Below are positions 27,885 to 38,770 of a DNA stretch of 64,000 nucleotides, piece after piece. A model generated the notes under the pieces. It ran no database searches. It was not told the origin of the DNA and worked only from the letters and a program-made list of their open reading frames with translations. A program made the position numbers and the translations under genes. How positions within the stretch are numbered: position 1 is the stretch's first letter; each line of letters begins with the position of its first letter. Source of the stretch: Pseudorhodoplanes sp. (GTDB lineage: Bacteria > Pseudomonadota > Alphaproteobacteria > Rhizobiales > Xanthobacteraceae); NCBI GenBank assembly GCA_022843165.1, contig JALHOD010000012.1, forward strand, positions 37,267-101,266, in the 5' to 3' direction.

Positions 27885-27894
27885 TGCAATGTTC

Positions 27895-29376
27895 CTAGCC
27901 GACCGAACCTTCCAGCGAGATTGAAATCAGCTTCTGTGCCTCGACCGCGAATTCCATGGGCAATTGCTGCAGCACGTCCTTCACGAAGCCGTTGACGACC
28001 AGAGCCGTCGCCTCTTCCGCCGACAGCCCGCGCTGGCGGCAATAGAAAAGCATGTCCTCGGAAATCTTCGAGGTCGTGGCCTCGTGCTCGAAGACCGCCG
28101 ACGAATTCTTGGCTTCCAGATAGGGCACTGTATGCGCGCCGCATTTGTCGCCCACCAGCAGCGAGTCGCAATTGGTAAAATTGCGCGCGTTGCTCGCCTT
28201 GCGATGCGCAGAGACAAGACCGCGATAGGTATTCTGCGACTTTCCCGCCGCGATGCCCTTGGAGATGATGCGGCTGGTCGTGTTCTTGCCGAGATGGATC
28301 ATCTTGGTGCCGCTGTCGACCTGCTGACGGCCGTTGGAGATCGCAATCGAATAGAACTCGCCGCGGGAGCCGTCGCCGCGCAGGATGCAGCTCGGATATT
28401 TCCAGGTGATGGCCGAGCCGGTCTCGACCTGCGTCCAGGAAATCTTGGCGTTCTTCTCCCGGCAATCGCCGCGCTTGGTGACGAAGTTGAAGATGCCGCC
28501 CTTGCCTTCGCTGTCACCCGGATACCAGTTCTGCACCGTCGAATACTTGATCTCGGCGTCTTCCAGTGCGACCAGCTCCACCACCGCGGCGTGCAGCTGG
28601 TTCTCGTCGCGCATCGGCGCCGTGCAGCCTTCGAGATAGCTCACATAGGAACCCTTGTCGGCGATGATCAGCGTGCGCTCGAACTGGCCGGTGTTCTTCT
28701 CGTTGATGCGGAAATATGTCGACAGTTCCATCGGGCAGCGCACACCGGGCGGCACATAGACGAACGAACCGTCGGAAAACACCGCCGAATTGAGGGTGGC
28801 GAAGAAATTGTCGGTCACCGGCACCACCGTGCCGAGATATTTGCGCACCAGATCGGGATGCTCGCGCAACGCCTCCGAGATCGGCATGAAGATCACGCCG
28901 GCCTTTTTCAGTTCGGCCTGGAACGTGGTCGCAACGGAGACGGAGTCGAACACGGCATCGACCGCGACGCGGCGCTCGCCTTCCGGCCGCACCACGCCCG
29001 CCAGCATCTCCTGCTCGCGCAGCGGAATGCCGAGCTTCTCGTAGGTCCGCAGGATTTCCGGATCGACCTCGTCGAGCGAATTCAGCGCCGGCTTCTTCTT
29101 CGGCGCGGAATAATAATAATAATCCTGATAATCGATCTTCGGATAATCCACGCGCGCCCAGGTCGGCTCGCGCATGGTCAGCCAGCGCCGATAGGCGTCG
29201 AGCCGCCATTCGAGCATCCAGGCGGGCTCGTTCTTCTTCGCCGAAATGAAACGGACGATATCTTCGGACAGGCCCTTGGGGGCCTTGTCGGATTCGATAA
29301 TGGTCTCGAATCCATACTTGTATTGATCGACGTCGATACGGCGAACCTGATCGACGGTTTCCTGTACGGCCGGCAT
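27895..29376 (-). CDS. sufB: Fe-S cluster scaffold subunit SufB
   Basis: Encodes 493 aa. Recognised by [18 protein letters not shown], the central [20 protein letters not shown], the beta-helix core ([16 protein letters not shown]) and the C-terminal [23 protein letters not shown]. The conserved cysteines ([18 protein letters not shown] and [14 protein letters not shown]) are present. SufB is the scaffold on which the cluster forms. The ATG at 29376 follows GGAGGAGA. The 91 bp gap before it separates it from the iscS-like gene. Confidence 0.95.
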   Translation of the reverse strand: MPAVQETVDQVRRIDVDQYKYGFETIIESDKAPKGLSEDIVRFISAKKNEPAWMLEWRLDAYRRWLTMREPTWARVDYPKIDYQDYYYYSAPKKKPALNSLDEVDPEILRTYEKLGIPLREQEMLAGVVRPEGERRVAVDAVFDSVSVATTFQAELKKAGVIFMPISEALREHPDLVRKYLGTVVPVTDNFFATLNSAVFSDGSFVYVPPGVRCPMELSTYFRINEKNTGQFERTLIIADKGSYVSYLEGCTAPMRDENQLHAAVVELVALEDAEIKYSTVQNWYPGDSEGKGGIFNFVTKRGDCREKNAKISWTQVETGSAITWKYPSCILRGDGSRGEFYSIAISNGRQQVDSGTKMIHLGKNTTSRIISKGIAAGKSQNTYRGLVSAHRKASNARNFTNCDSLLVGDKCGAHTVPYLEAKNSSAVFEHEATTSKISEDMLFYCRQRGLSAEEATALVVNGFVKDVLQQLPMEFAVEAQKLISISLEGSVG

Positions 29377-29467
29377 TCTCTCCTCCGACGCGGTTTCAAG
29401 GACCGCGGGTTGGATCTTGTGTCGGTATGTGAATCGTCGTGTCCCTCTCGAACCTCCTTCGGGCTGT

Positions 29468-30631
29468 TCAAGCGGCTATGCCACGTCGCTCCTTACCTAA
29501 TGAGTCCGATAGCTTATTCCAAGCATTCAGGAAGCTTTCGACCTCGGATTCCGTGGTCGAATGCCCCAAACTCACCCTTACGGCGCCGCGCGCCAGGGCC
29601 TTGCCGATGCCCATGGCGGCCAGCACATGCGAGGGCTGCACCTTGCCCGACGAGCAGGCGGCGCCCGAAGATACGGCCACGCCCTCCAGATCGAAGGCGA
29701 TGACCGCCGTTTCAGCCTTCATGCCGGGCACGGCAAACAAGGTGGTGTTCGGCAGCCGGGCCGCGTCCGCGCCAAAAATGACGGCGTCGGGCGTTCGCGC
29801 CTTCAGGCCGGCTTCCAGCCGGTCGCGCAGCCGGGCCATGCGGCCGGCCTCCTGAACCAGCGAAGCGGCGGCGGCCTCGGCGGCCGCGCCGAAACCGGCA
29901 ATCGCGGCCACATTCTCGGTGCCGGCGCGCGCGCCGCGCTCCTGTCCGCCGCCCCTGATCAGGGAATCGGCAATGTGAAGTCCCTCGCGCAGCACCAGGG
30001 CACCGGCGCCCTTGGGGCCGCCCAGCTTGTGCGCCGACAGCGAGACAAGATCGGAGCCCAGCGCCGTCATATCTGCGGCGATCCGGCCGGGCCCCTGCAC
30101 CGCGTCCACATGCAGCAGACCGCCGGCCGCATGCACAATGGCAGCCGCTTCAGAAATGGGCTGAATCACGCCGGTTTCGTTGTTTGCCAGCATGACGGAC
30201 ACCAGCGCATGTGCGCCGGGCGCCAGCATGCGCTGGAGCATGTCGAGATCGATCACGCCGGCCGCCGTGACCGGCACTTCGCCGATTTGGTGGCGCGGAA
30301 AGCGCCCGCCATAACTGACTGAGGGGTGTTCGATGGCCGACACCAGCAACAGATCGCGGTGCTGCTTGCTCCCGCCATCTTCGATGGCGGGTGTCAGCGC
30401 CAGCATGTTGGCCTCGGTCCCGCCGGAGGTGAAAATCACATTGGCCGGCTCGGCACCCGCAAGCGCCGCGACCCTGGCGCGGGCGATTTCGATCACGCGC
30501 CGGGCCGCCCGCCCCTCGCCATGTACGGAGGACGGGTTCCCGGTCAGGTCGAATGCCTCCACGCACGCCGACCGGACTTCCGGGCGCATCGGCGCAGTCG
30601 CATTCCAGTCCAGATAGACCCGGTCGGGCAT
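29468..30631 (-). CDS. Cysteine desulfurase, NifS/IscS type
   Basis: Encodes 387 aa. It is a class V aminotransferase with the PLP lysine in [10 protein letters not shown] and the active-site cysteine in [17 protein letters not shown], the longer loop typical of IscS/NifS rather than Suf[13 protein letters not shown] and SAIEHPSV are also present. It opens the suf cluster, a layout known in rhizobial genomes (often called sufS2 or iscS). Its upstream region holds an Irr-like palindrome at 30790. It may provide sulfur for other uses such as tRNA thiolation. That is inference. Confidence 0.92.
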   Translation of the reverse strand: MPDRVYLDWNATAPMRPEVRSACVEAFDLTGNPSSVHGEGRAARRVIEIARARVAALAGAEPANVIFTSGGTEANMLALTPAIEDGGSKQHRDLLLVSAIEHPSVSYGGRFPRHQIGEVPVTAAGVIDLDMLQRMLAPGAHALVSVMLANNETGVIQPISEAAAIVHAAGGLLHVDAVQGPGRIAADMTALGSDLVSLSAHKLGGPKGAGALVLREGLHIADSLIRGGGQERGARAGTENVAAIAGFGAAAEAAAASLVQEAGRMARLRDRLEAGLKARTPDAVIFGADAARLPNTTLFAVPGMKAETAVIAFDLEGVAVSSGAACSSGKVQPSHVLAAMGIGKALARGAVRVSLGHSTTESEVESFLNAWNKLSDSLGKERRGIAA

Positions 30632-30789
30632 CCATACCTCGTTACCGCCGATATCGGCAAGTGTTCAGTCTAGCATCATCGGGACAACGCCGGGCTTGCA
30701 ATTCGCCCCTGCAATCGTGATAGAAAGCCCTTCGTCAGCGCCTTTTCGGCCCCGCTCGTGGCGGTCGATGCCGAGGGTCGCCCCCATAA

Positions 30790-30806
30790 TTTAGAATGGT
30801 TCCAAA
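30790..30806. promoter_or_regulatory. Irr box-like (ICE) palindrome upstream of the suf cluster
   Basis: TTTAGAA at 30790-30796, a 3 nt spacer, then TTCCAAA at 30800-30806; the half-sites match as an inverted repeat at six of seven positions. This strongly resembles the iron control element bound by the Fur-family regulator Irr in Hyphomicrobiales, where suf genes are known or predicted members of the regulon. It lies 159 bp before the suf start codon and 95 bp before the divergent hydrolase gene at 30901. Assignment is by eye. Confidence 0.6.
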
Positions 30807-30900
30807 TAGTTACGCGCGCCCAACGGTCTCGTCAAGCGCACTCTTGAAGCCTGCGCCGCGCCCACACGCCCGCACCGCCAGTCGAGGTCAATAAGTCAAA

Positions 30901-31563
30901 ATGCCCGAGGTTATCTTCGCAGGCCCCGCCGGACGGATCGAAGGCCGCTATCACCCTGCCGCCCAGAAGAATGCGCCGCTGGCGCTGGTCCTTCATCCAC
31001 ATCCGCAATTCGGCGGGACGATGAATCACCAGATCGTCTATCAGCTCTATTACGCGTTCGTGCATCGCAACTTCTCCGTGGTGCGGTTCAATTTCCGCGG
31101 CGTAGGACGCAGCCAGGGCGCGTTCGATCACGGCGTCGGCGAATTGTCGGATGCCGCCTCCGCGCTCGACTGGGCGCAGACCATCAATCCGGAAGCGCGC
31201 TCGTGCTGGATCGCGGGCTTCTCTTTCGGCGCGTGGATCGGCATGCAATTGCTGATGCGGCGGCCGGAGATCGAAGGCTTCATCTCGGTCGCGCCGCCCG
31301 CCAATCTCTACGACTTCTCGTTCCTCGCGCCCTGTCCCTCGTCGGGCCTGATCATTCACGGCGACAAGGACGCGGTGGTTCCCTACAAGGACGTCACCGG
31401 CCTGGTCGACAAGCTGAAGACGCAGAAGGGCATCATCATCGAACAGAAGGTCGTGCCGGGCGCCAACCACTTCTTCGACGGCAAGATCGAACCGCTGATG
31501 ACATCGGTCAACGGCTATCTCGACAAGCGCCTGAAGATCGATCGCAAGACCAGCGCGGCGTAG
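30901..31563 (+). CDS. Alpha/beta hydrolase of the short dienelactone/acyl-hydrolase type
   Basis: Encodes 220 aa. HPHPQFGGTMNHQIV followed by RFNFRGVGRSQG is typical of this conserved bacterial hydrolase group. The nucleophile elbow GFSFGA supplies the serine, GDKDAVVP the aspartate and GANHFFDG the histidine. Substrate is unknown. It is divergent from the suf cluster, shares the intergenic region with the Irr-like box and is followed 14 bp later by an M28 peptidase gene. Confidence 0.87.
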   Translation: MPEVIFAGPAGRIEGRYHPAAQKNAPLALVLHPHPQFGGTMNHQIVYQLYYAFVHRNFSVVRFNFRGVGRSQGAFDHGVGELSDAASALDWAQTINPEARSCWIAGFSFGAWIGMQLLMRRPEIEGFISVAPPANLYDFSFLAPCPSSGLIIHGDKDAVVPYKDVTGLVDKLKTQKGIIIEQKVVPGANHFFDGKIEPLMTSVNGYLDKRLKIDRKTSAA

Positions 31564-31577
31564 GGTCGCCTGCCTGC

Positions 31578-32576
31578 ATGGCGAGCCGGTCCCTGCTGCT
31601 GATCGCCCTCGTCTTGATCGTCCTCTGCGCCGCCGGCTATGCCGCCTATCACTACATGCTCAGCGTTCCGGGCAAGCCGCATCGCGGCGCGCTTCCGGCA
31701 CTGACCAGCGATGAACGCGATCTCGCCGCGCGGCTGAAACGCCATGTCGAGACCATCGCCGCCGCCGAGCACAACCTCGATCACTATGACGAACTCGAAA
31801 AGGTCGCGCGCTATCTGGAGAGCGTTCTTGCATCTTATGGCTATCCCGTCAGCGTCCAGACATTCACGGCACGCGGCAAGGACGTGCGCAATATCGACGT
31901 CGTCCTTGAGGCCCCGACATTAAATCCCGAAGTCATTGTCGTCGGCGCGCATTATGACAGCGCGCAGGGCACGCCGGGCGCTAACGACAACGCTACCGGC
32001 ACAGCCGCCGTGCTGGAACTGGCGCGCCTGCTCTCGGACCTGAAGGACAGCGCGCCCAAGCGCGTCCGGCTCGTGCTGTTCGGCAACGAGGAACGCCCCT
32101 ATTACGGCACACCGGAGATGGGCAGCCTGAATTTCGCGCGCCTGCTGCGCGAACGCGGCGAGCGCGTGACAGCCATGTATTCGCTGGAAACCATGGGTTA
32201 TTATTCCGATGCGCCCGGCAGCCAGAAATATCCCAGGCCGTTCGGCGCCGTCTTTGCCGACAAGGGCGATTTCATTTCCTTCGTCGGCATGCTGAATTCG
32301 CGCCCGTTGCTGCAGCAGACCATGCGCTCGTTCCGCGCGCATACGGCATTTCCGACCATCGGCGGCGTGTCGCCCGGATTCATCCCCGGCATCGCCTGGT
32401 CGGATCACTGGTCGTTCGCGCAATATGGCTTCCAGGCGGTGATGGTGACCGACACCGCGCCGTTCCGCTATCCGCACTATCACCAGCCGACCGACACGCC
32501 CGACAAGATCGACTACGAGAAACTGGCGCGGGTGGTGAAAGGCATGGAGCGGGTGATCCGCGATATAATACAGTAA
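31578..32576 (+). CDS. M28 family zinc peptidase, membrane-anchored or secreted
   Basis: Encodes 332 aa. One N-terminal hydrophobic segment (LLLIALVLIVLCAAGYAAYHY) lacks an obvious cleavage site and may be a signal anchor. M28 metal ligands are visible in order: VVGAHYDS, GANDNATG, FGNEERPYYG with the catalytic glutamate, the SLETMGYY acid, and YPHYHQPTDTPDKI. The family includes aminopeptidases and carboxypeptidases acting outside the cytoplasm. Its TAA stop directly abuts the convergent anmK stop with no base between. Confidence 0.88.
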   Translation: MASRSLLLIALVLIVLCAAGYAAYHYMLSVPGKPHRGALPALTSDERDLAARLKRHVETIAAAEHNLDHYDELEKVARYLESVLASYGYPVSVQTFTARGKDVRNIDVVLEAPTLNPEVIVVGAHYDSAQGTPGANDNATGTAAVLELARLLSDLKDSAPKRVRLVLFGNEERPYYGTPEMGSLNFARLLRERGERVTAMYSLETMGYYSDAPGSQKYPRPFGAVFADKGDFISFVGMLNSRPLLQQTMRSFRAHTAFPTIGGVSPGFIPGIAWSDHWSFAQYGFQAVMVTDTAPFRYPHYHQPTDTPDKIDYEKLARVVKGMERVIRDIIQ

Positions 32577-33698
32577 TTACGGCTTCACCAGCACGCCGCC
32601 GCACATCGGCTTCGCCACACCCGTGGTGGTCGGAAACGTGATCGGCAAATCGCGCAACCGCCGCACCGCCATATACGCGAAGGCCTGCGCCTCGATGGCG
32701 TCGGCATTCCAACCGACCGTGTCGGCGGTCTCCACCTTTGCAGGCGTCAGGCGTTCCGCCAGCATGCGAATGAGCGTCACATTATGCACGCCGCCGCCGG
32801 CCACGATCCAGGTTTTCGGCGGCTCCGGCAGCAACCTGACGATGGATGCAACCGACGACGCCGTGATCGCGGTCAAGGTGGCGGCGCCATCTTCGACGCT
32901 CTTGCCGGCGAGCCCGGCCTGCTCGGCAACCCAGGCGCGGAATTCATTGCGGTCGAGCGATTTCGGCGGCTTCATCGCGAAGAACGGATGCGCCAGCACC
33001 CGCGTCACCGCCGCCGCATCGACCTGTCCCTGCGCGGCATTGACGCCGGCGGGATCCATCGCATGCCCGGTGCGTTCGCGCATGAAGTCGTCGATCAGCG
33101 CATTGCCAGGTCCGGTGTCGCAGGCAAAGGGATGCGGCAGGCCATCAATATACGTGACGTTGGCAACGCCGCCGACATTGAGCACGGCGACCGGATGCGG
33201 CCGGTCAAGCGCCTGCGCCAGCGCGCGGTGATAGACCGGCACCAGCGGCGCGCCTTGCCCGCCGGCCGCGACATCGTCGGCACGCAGATCGTAGACCACC
33301 TGAAGGCCGAGCTGGGCCGCCAAAGCCTTGCCGTCGCCGATCTGGACGGTCAGCCGCCTGTCGGGCCTGTGCAGCACGGTCTGGCCGTGGAATCCGACCA
33401 CGTGGATGGTCGCGGGATCGATGGCGTTGGACTCGAGAAATGTCCGGACCGCCGCGCCGTGCAGCGCGGTCAGCATCGCTTCCGCCTCGGCGATGACGCC
33501 CGGACGCGCGGACCGGTCGGTCAGATCGCGCGCGGCCTCCACCGCCTTGCGCAGCAAAGCGGCCTCGTCGTCGCGGTAAAAATGCAGCGCCGAGGGGCCG
33601 AAATGCAGATGGTCTTCGCCGTCGGTTTCGAGGAGCGCCACATCGATGCCGTCCATCGAGGTGCCGCTCATCAGCCCGACCGCCCGCAAAATCGCCAC
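32577..33698 (-). CDS. anmK: Anhydro-N-acetylmuramic acid kinase
   Basis: Encodes 373 aa starting with a GTG at 33698 after GGGGGCGGA. The opening [15 protein letters not shown] is diagnostic for AnmK, with [32 protein letters not shown] and VAGGGVHN following. It phosphorylates 1,6-anhydro-MurNAc with ring opening to MurNAc-6-phosphate, a step in peptidoglycan recycling. It is divergent from tyrS with an 88 bp gap, the same anmK-tyrS neighbourhood seen in many alphaproteobacteria. Confidence 0.94.
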   Translation of the reverse strand: MAILRAVGLMSGTSMDGIDVALLETDGEDHLHFGPSALHFYRDDEAALLRKAVEAARDLTDRSARPGVIAEAEAMLTALHGAAVRTFLESNAIDPATIHVVGFHGQTVLHRPDRRLTVQIGDGKALAAQLGLQVVYDLRADDVAAGGQGAPLVPVYHRALAQALDRPHPVAVLNVGGVANVTYIDGLPHPFACDTGPGNALIDDFMRERTGHAMDPAGVNAAQGQVDAAAVTRVLAHPFFAMKPPKSLDRNEFRAWVAEQAGLAGKSVEDGAATLTAITASSVASIVRLLPEPPKTWIVAGGGVHNVTLIRMLAERLTPAKVETADTVGWNADAIEAQAFAYMAVRRLRDLPITFPTTTGVAKPMCGGVLVKP

Positions 33699-33786
33699 TC
33701 CGCCCCCGCAGTTTGAATCCCTCGCCGGACCTGTTACACCACCGGGCCCGGCCGGGCGAGCCCCGGCAATTCATATTCATAAGCCA

Positions 33787-35040
33787 ATGACCGCCTTCCA
33801 ATCCGACTTCCTGCACGCCCTGTCGAACCGCGGATTCATTCACCAGGTGTCGGATGCCGCCGGGCTCGATGCGCTCGCAGACCGTTCCGAAATCGTCGCC
33901 TATGTCGGCTACGATTGCACCGCGCCTTCGCTGCATGTCGGCCATCTGCTGTCGATCATGATGCTGCATTGGCTGCAGCAGACCGGCAACAAGCCGATCG
34001 CGCTGATGGGCGGCGGCACCACGCGGGTCGGCGACCCGTCCGGCCGCGACGAGACCCGCAAGCTCCTGACCTACGAACAGATCGACGCCAACAAGGAATC
34101 GATCAAGGGCACGTTCGCGAAATTCATGCGGTTCGGCGCCGGCAAGAGCGACGCCGTCATGGCCGACAATGCCGAGTGGCTGACCACGCTGAACTATATC
34201 GAGATGCTGCGCGAGGTCGGCCGGCATTTCTCGATCAACCGCATGCTGACGATGGATTCGGTCAAGCTGCGGCTGGAACGCGAGCAGGAATTGTCGTTTA
34301 TCGAATTCAACTACATGATCCTGCAATCCTACGACTTTGTCGAACTGGCGCGCCGTTATGGCTGCAACCTGCAGATGGGTGGCTCCGACCAGTGGGGCAA
34401 CATCGTCAACGGCATCGACCTCGGCCGCCGCATGGGCACGCACCAGCTCTACGCGCTGACCTGTCCGCTGCTGACCACCTCGTCCGGCGCCAAGATGGGC
34501 AAGACCGCCGCCGGCGCGGTCTGGCTCAACGCCGACATGCTGCCGGTCTACGATTATTGGCAATTCTGGCGCAACACCGAGGATGGCGATGTCGAGCGCT
34601 TCCTCAAGCTGTTCACGCTGCTGCCGCTCGAGGAAATTGCACGGCTCGCGGCCCTGCAAGGCCAGGAACTGAACGAGGCGAAAAAGACACTGGCGACCGA
34701 AGCCACCGCGCTGATGCATGGCCGCGAACTGGCCGAACAGGCAGCGGAGACCGCGCGCCGCACCTTCGAGGAAGGCACGCTGGCGGAAAACCTGCCGACC
34801 ATCGATGTCGGCAAGGCCGACCTTGACAACGGGATCGGCATCCTCACGGCGTTTGTGCAGGCCGGCTTTGTCGCCTCAACCAGCGAAGCGCGCCGCCAGA
34901 TCAAGGGCGGCGGTCTGAAGGTGAACGACGTCACCGTCACCGACGAGAAGATGACGCTCGCTGCAAAGGATCTGACACCGGAAGGCGTGATCAAGCTGTC
35001 GCTGGGCCGGAAGAAACATGTTCTGCTGAAGCCGGTCTGA
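33787..35040 (+). CDS. tyrS: Tyrosyl-tRNA synthetase
   Basis: Encodes 417 aa from the ATG at 33787; the open frame extends upstream to 33646 into anmK but without homology. Class I signatures are the HIGH-type HVGH ([10 protein letters not shown]) and the KMSKS-type KMGKT ([11 protein letters not shown]). The tyrosine pocket is in [10 protein letters not shown] and [11 protein letters not shown]. The C-terminal ~65 residues are an S4 RNA-binding domain ([22 protein letters not shown]). It ends 2 bp from the convergent YhdP-like gene. Confidence 0.96.
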   Translation: MTAFQSDFLHALSNRGFIHQVSDAAGLDALADRSEIVAYVGYDCTAPSLHVGHLLSIMMLHWLQQTGNKPIALMGGGTTRVGDPSGRDETRKLLTYEQIDANKESIKGTFAKFMRFGAGKSDAVMADNAEWLTTLNYIEMLREVGRHFSINRMLTMDSVKLRLEREQELSFIEFNYMILQSYDFVELARRYGCNLQMGGSDQWGNIVNGIDLGRRMGTHQLYALTCPLLTTSSGAKMGKTAAGAVWLNADMLPVYDYWQFWRNTEDGDVERFLKLFTLLPLEEIARLAALQGQELNEAKKTLATEATALMHGRELAEQAAETARRTFEEGTLAENLPTIDVGKADLDNGIGILTAFVQAGFVASTSEARRQIKGGGLKVNDVTVTDEKMTLAAKDLTPEGVIKLSLGRKKHVLLKPV

Positions 35041-35042
35041 CG

Positions 35043-38000
35043 TCAGCGCGTCGAACTGGTCGCCGGCGGCGCGTCCTCGCGAAAACCGGTCGTGCTGGTC
35101 GTGCCCTGCGTGTTGGCGCCCGGGAATTCAAAGAACTTCCGCAACAGTCCTGGCGCCACCGCCGAGATCGGATTGACGCGCAACACCGGCGAACCGGGCG
35201 GCCCGACCACCTCATAGGTGATGCCGACCAGCCCCTCGTTGCTGCCGCCGAGAAACAGTCCGACGATCGGAAGCTGCCCGAAGGCATTGTTGAGACCGTA
35301 GAGCGGAACGAAGGTGCCACGCATGCGTACATCGTTGCTGGCATAGTCGATATGGCCTTCGACCGTGGCCCCGACGGTCGGCCCCCGCACCACGCCTTCC
35401 TTCACCATCAGCTTTCCGGCGGAGCGCGTGAAGTCCACGCGCATGCGGGTGAAGTCCACGCCCAGCGATCCATTCTGCGCCTGACCGACGACGCGGTTGA
35501 GCGCGGGCTCGCCACGAATCTTGAAGTCGCGGATATTCAGAATGCCGTCCTGCGGCGCCTGGTTGCCGTTGGGCGGGTCCATCGCAACCCACATCTGCCC
35601 GCCATACATGCGCGGATAGGTGTCGGTGAACCGGAACAAGGCGCCGGCATCCACGGTCTCGAAATAAAGAACATTGCGTCCGCCGGCGGCCCCGCGCAGA
35701 TCCCCGCTCAGCGCGGTATCGCGTCCGATCCTGGAGTTCAGCGAGAAACTGCGAATCTGTCCCGCCCGGCGCGAGAGCTTGACCTCGACCGCGCGCAAGG
35801 CTTCGCCATTGAACCCGGCCACCGCGCCCAGTCGGATATCGAGATCAATATCCCCGTGCTTCTTCCTGGCCTTCGCATCCGACTCGCTGCCCAGGGACGA
35901 TTTGACAAAACCCCGGCCGTCATAGACTTCGCCGCGCATGACGATACGCAACGCGCTGTCCGGCGTGCGCTCGGCGCGCAGCGTGGTCTTGTCGCCATCC
36001 GACAGCGCGAAGACCGGAAAATTCGCCGACAGCAGATCGCCCGACGAATCCAGTTCGACCGTCCCCTTCACGGTCGCACCCGAGCCGTCGATGACGATGT
36101 CCTCGAAGCGCGTGGACTTGTCCTTGTTTACCAGCGTGAAGGTCGCGCGGTTGGGCTTGCCGGCGGGCTTGACCCAGCCCGGCATTAGATTGTCGATCTT
36201 GGCTTGCGTCAGGTCGGCTTCGACCGTGAGCCGGGATTCCTTGCCGGCCGCATATTTGCCGGCAAGCTTGACCGGCACCGGACCGCTGAGCGCCGGCCCG
36301 ATATCGAAACCAAAACGCGCGCGTGCGGCTTCGTCCAGCGTCGCCTGCAGACGGATTTCGGCGTCGGGCGACTCGGCATTCTTGCGGAAATCCATAGTCG
36401 CGGGCGTGCCGTTGATCCGCACGTCGCCGCGGATCTGATAGCCCTGGTTGGTGGCCGCAACCTTGAGCGCCTGCGCCTCGATCTTCTGGCCCATCATCAG
36501 CTTGTCGGCGGAAAAACCCGCGACATCCATTGCCAATGCGTAGCTTGTGGCGCCCTTGGGCGGATCTTTCGCGATCGGCAAGCCAAGCGTGACCTGACCG
36601 GAAAAATTACCCCTGCTGGTCGCCGGATCGAGCGGCAATCCGGCATGATCGCGCAGGCGTTCGAGCGACAGCAATTCGGCGGCGGCCTGCACTGGCCCGT
36701 CGATACGGAAGCGCACGCGTGCCGGCGGCGCCTTCGGGTGGGTGTCGGGGATTTCGAACACGCCGTTGGTCAGGGTCAGTTTGCGGCCGCCCGACATTTC
36801 CACCACGCCGCGGCCGACGGTGACGACGACGTTGCGGCCCTTGATCTGCGTTTTCAGATCGGCCTCGCTGATCGGCGGCAAGCCGTCCACCGGCGCGATC
36901 GTGGCGTTGCGGACCGAAACTTCCACCGACAGACCGTCCGCCGGAAGCGGCGGGCCGCCCTCCTTCAATGTGTCGATAGGGGCATTGGTGGCGATGTCGA
37001 CTCGCTCGATATCGCCACTCTGGAGATTTTCCAGAACCCAGGTCCGGACTTTCGAGGCGATGAAGACCGGCCAGACCTTTTTCGCCGCTGCGCTCGACAT
37101 CGGCGTGATCGCGAGCCCCACCGCCAGCCGCGGTTCGCCGCTTGAAAAATCCACATTGCCATTCAGCGCTCCGTGCACGCCGGAACCGCTGATATCGCCC
37201 TGCTCGACATCGAGGCGCTTCTTCGCAGGATCGAAATTGGCCCGCACCAGAATGCGGTTCAATACCAGCGGCTGCGGATCGTTACGGCTTGCTGCGAGCA
37301 CCACCGACCCGCCGGTCAATGTCATCCGCCACGGCGCCTGGGGCGTGGATGGCGCATCGAAGCGACTGAGCAAGGTGATGCGATTGGCGCCGGAATGAAT
37401 CTGAAACGGAACAAGCAGCGTCTTGCGGTTGGCATCCCAGTCGAGCGTGATCTCCGCACGATCGAGCTGGAACGAACCATCCACGTCGGCCGGATCGCCG
37501 ACCAACCCGGCTTCGGCCACAAGCCGACCCTCGACAATGGTCGGCAGCGAGTCAGGCCCGATCTCGGCCCGGACGATTCCGGACAACGGAATATCGGATT
37601 GAAACTGGCCTTCATCCAGACGAGTGGCCAGGAACAGGTCCTTGGTCGAGACCTTGCGGGCTTCGATCTGAATCTCGCGGCGCTGGAAGCCGCTCGGCCG
37701 CACCGTCGCCGTCATCGACCATGGCCGCGTTTCATGATCGGCGCCGAGATTGACGGCGATCGCTCCGCCGCCGAAGCGGTTCACGCTGAAATTGATCTTG
37801 TCAAAGGTCCAGTGCTTGTCGGTGCGCAGATCGTCGACATTGAGCGTGCCGTCCTTCAGACCGATCTCACCGAGCCCTTCGCCGTCGAGTCCGAGCGCGG
37901 ACAGCCGATCGATCCATCCCACGAAGGCGACGAACCGCTCCGCTCCGGTCGGGATTGCCAGCGGCGGTGCAGACGGCTGATCGGACGCCGTCGCGATGCC

Positions 38001-38603
38001 GGGTTTCACGATGGCCGGTGTGACCGCCAGCGGACGGCGCTCGGCGCCGGTTGAAATCGTCACCTGCCCGTCCTGTTCGATCCGCACCGCGAGTTCGGCG
38101 CCGACGAGACTGACGCGCTTTGCGCGCACGCGCCCGGCCAGCAACCCCGAACCGGAAATCGACACTTCCGCCTTGGGCGCGCTCGCCACAATCATGTTGT
38201 CGGCGTCGCGGATCAGAATGTCGCGGATGCGCAGCGATGTGCGCCCGTGCTCGTCGCGCTCGATCTGGGTGCCGCCGATCTCGACGTGATGGCGACGACC
38301 GATATTCTCCTCAATCGCGGAGGCTACAAACGGCGACGCCAGACTGAGTTCGATCGGACCCGCGAGCAGTTTCAGCCAGAGAGCACCGGTGGCGAGTCCG
38401 CCGAGCGCGCACGCCGCCCCTCCAATCAGCAACAAACGGCGGACCAGCGGCCGGTGCATGCCGCCGCGAATGCGCCACCACGCGGCCCGGCGAGTCTGAG
38501 AGGAAACGGATTGCGGCTCCGACCGCGCATTGCAATGCTGCTGGAAAGCGGATTCCAGCGCGTGCAGAGCTTCAAATCGCGGACCGTGTTTCGGTGCGGT
38601 CAT
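35043..38603 (-). CDS. YhdP/AsmA-like large envelope protein (DUF3971)
   Basis: Encodes 1186 aa. After a ~48-residue cytoplasmic tail there is one membrane segment (LLLIGGAACALGGLATGALW), then a long beta-strand-rich periplasmic region typical of the AsmA/TamB/YhdP superfamily. Repeated short modules such as GSVVLAASRNDPQPLVLNRI and VKGTVELDSSGDLLSANF are visible. The C-terminal segment (GTFVPLYGLNNAFGQLPIVGLFLGG, then ITYEVVGPPGSPVLRVNP) is the conserved AsmA-like end. Relatives bridge the inner and outer membranes and are implicated in phospholipid transport; that role is inferred here. The ribosome site at 38603 is weak, and an internal ATG after residue 48 is possible. Confidence 0.85.
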   Translation of the reverse strand: MTAPKHGPRFEALHALESAFQQHCNARSEPQSVSSQTRRAAWWRIRGGMHRPLVRRLLLIGGAACALGGLATGALWLKLLAGPIELSLASPFVASAIEENIGRRHHVEIGGTQIERDEHGRTSLRIRDILIRDADNMIVASAPKAEVSISGSGLLAGRVRAKRVSLVGAELAVRIEQDGQVTISTGAERRPLAVTPAIVKPGIATASDQPSAPPLAIPTGAERFVAFVGWIDRLSALGLDGEGLGEIGLKDGTLNVDDLRTDKHWTFDKINFSVNRFGGGAIAVNLGADHETRPWSMTATVRPSGFQRREIQIEARKVSTKDLFLATRLDEGQFQSDIPLSGIVRAEIGPDSLPTIVEGRLVAEAGLVGDPADVDGSFQLDRAEITLDWDANRKTLLVPFQIHSGANRITLLSRFDAPSTPQAPWRMTLTGGSVVLAASRNDPQPLVLNRILVRANFDPAKKRLDVEQGDISGSGVHGALNGNVDFSSGEPRLAVGLAITPMSSAAAKKVWPVFIASKVRTWVLENLQSGDIERVDIATNAPIDTLKEGGPPLPADGLSVEVSVRNATIAPVDGLPPISEADLKTQIKGRNVVVTVGRGVVEMSGGRKLTLTNGVFEIPDTHPKAPPARVRFRIDGPVQAAAELLSLERLRDHAGLPLDPATSRGNFSGQVTLGLPIAKDPPKGATSYALAMDVAGFSADKLMMGQKIEAQALKVAATNQGYQIRGDVRINGTPATMDFRKNAESPDAEIRLQATLDEAARARFGFDIGPALSGPVPVKLAGKYAAGKESRLTVEADLTQAKIDNLMPGWVKPAGKPNRATFTLVNKDKSTRFEDIVIDGSGATVKGTVELDSSGDLLSANFPVFALSDGDKTTLRAERTPDSALRIVMRGEVYDGRGFVKSSLGSESDAKARKKHGDIDLDIRLGAVAGFNGEALRAVEVKLSRRAGQIRSFSLNSRIGRDTALSGDLRGAAGGRNVLYFETVDAGALFRFTDTYPRMYGGQMWVAMDPPNGNQAPQDGILNIRDFKIRGEPALNRVVGQAQNGSLGVDFTRMRVDFTRSAGKLMVKEGVVRGPTVGATVEGHIDYASNDVRMRGTFVPLYGLNNAFGQLPIVGLFLGGSNEGLVGITYEVVGPPGSPVLRVNPISAVAPGLLRKFFEFPGANTQGTTSTTGFREDAPPATSSTR

Positions 38604-38770
38604 GCCTAGGCGGACATCCCCTGGTCCGTGACGATCGGCGGTCTTGCGCTGCCGGCGCGATCGGCGTGGCTGATATGGTTCTCAGGCGCCCGGAAGCGCC
38701 GCCCCGCCGGTGCCCCCACGCGGAATGGAAGTGTCAGGTTGACCCCGTGAAAGCGACGAAAGGAAGGCAT

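Noticed and set aside
33646..33786. N-terminal extension of tyrS
   Set aside because: It overlaps the anmK start, and the extra residues are proline/alanine-rich without TyrRS homology.
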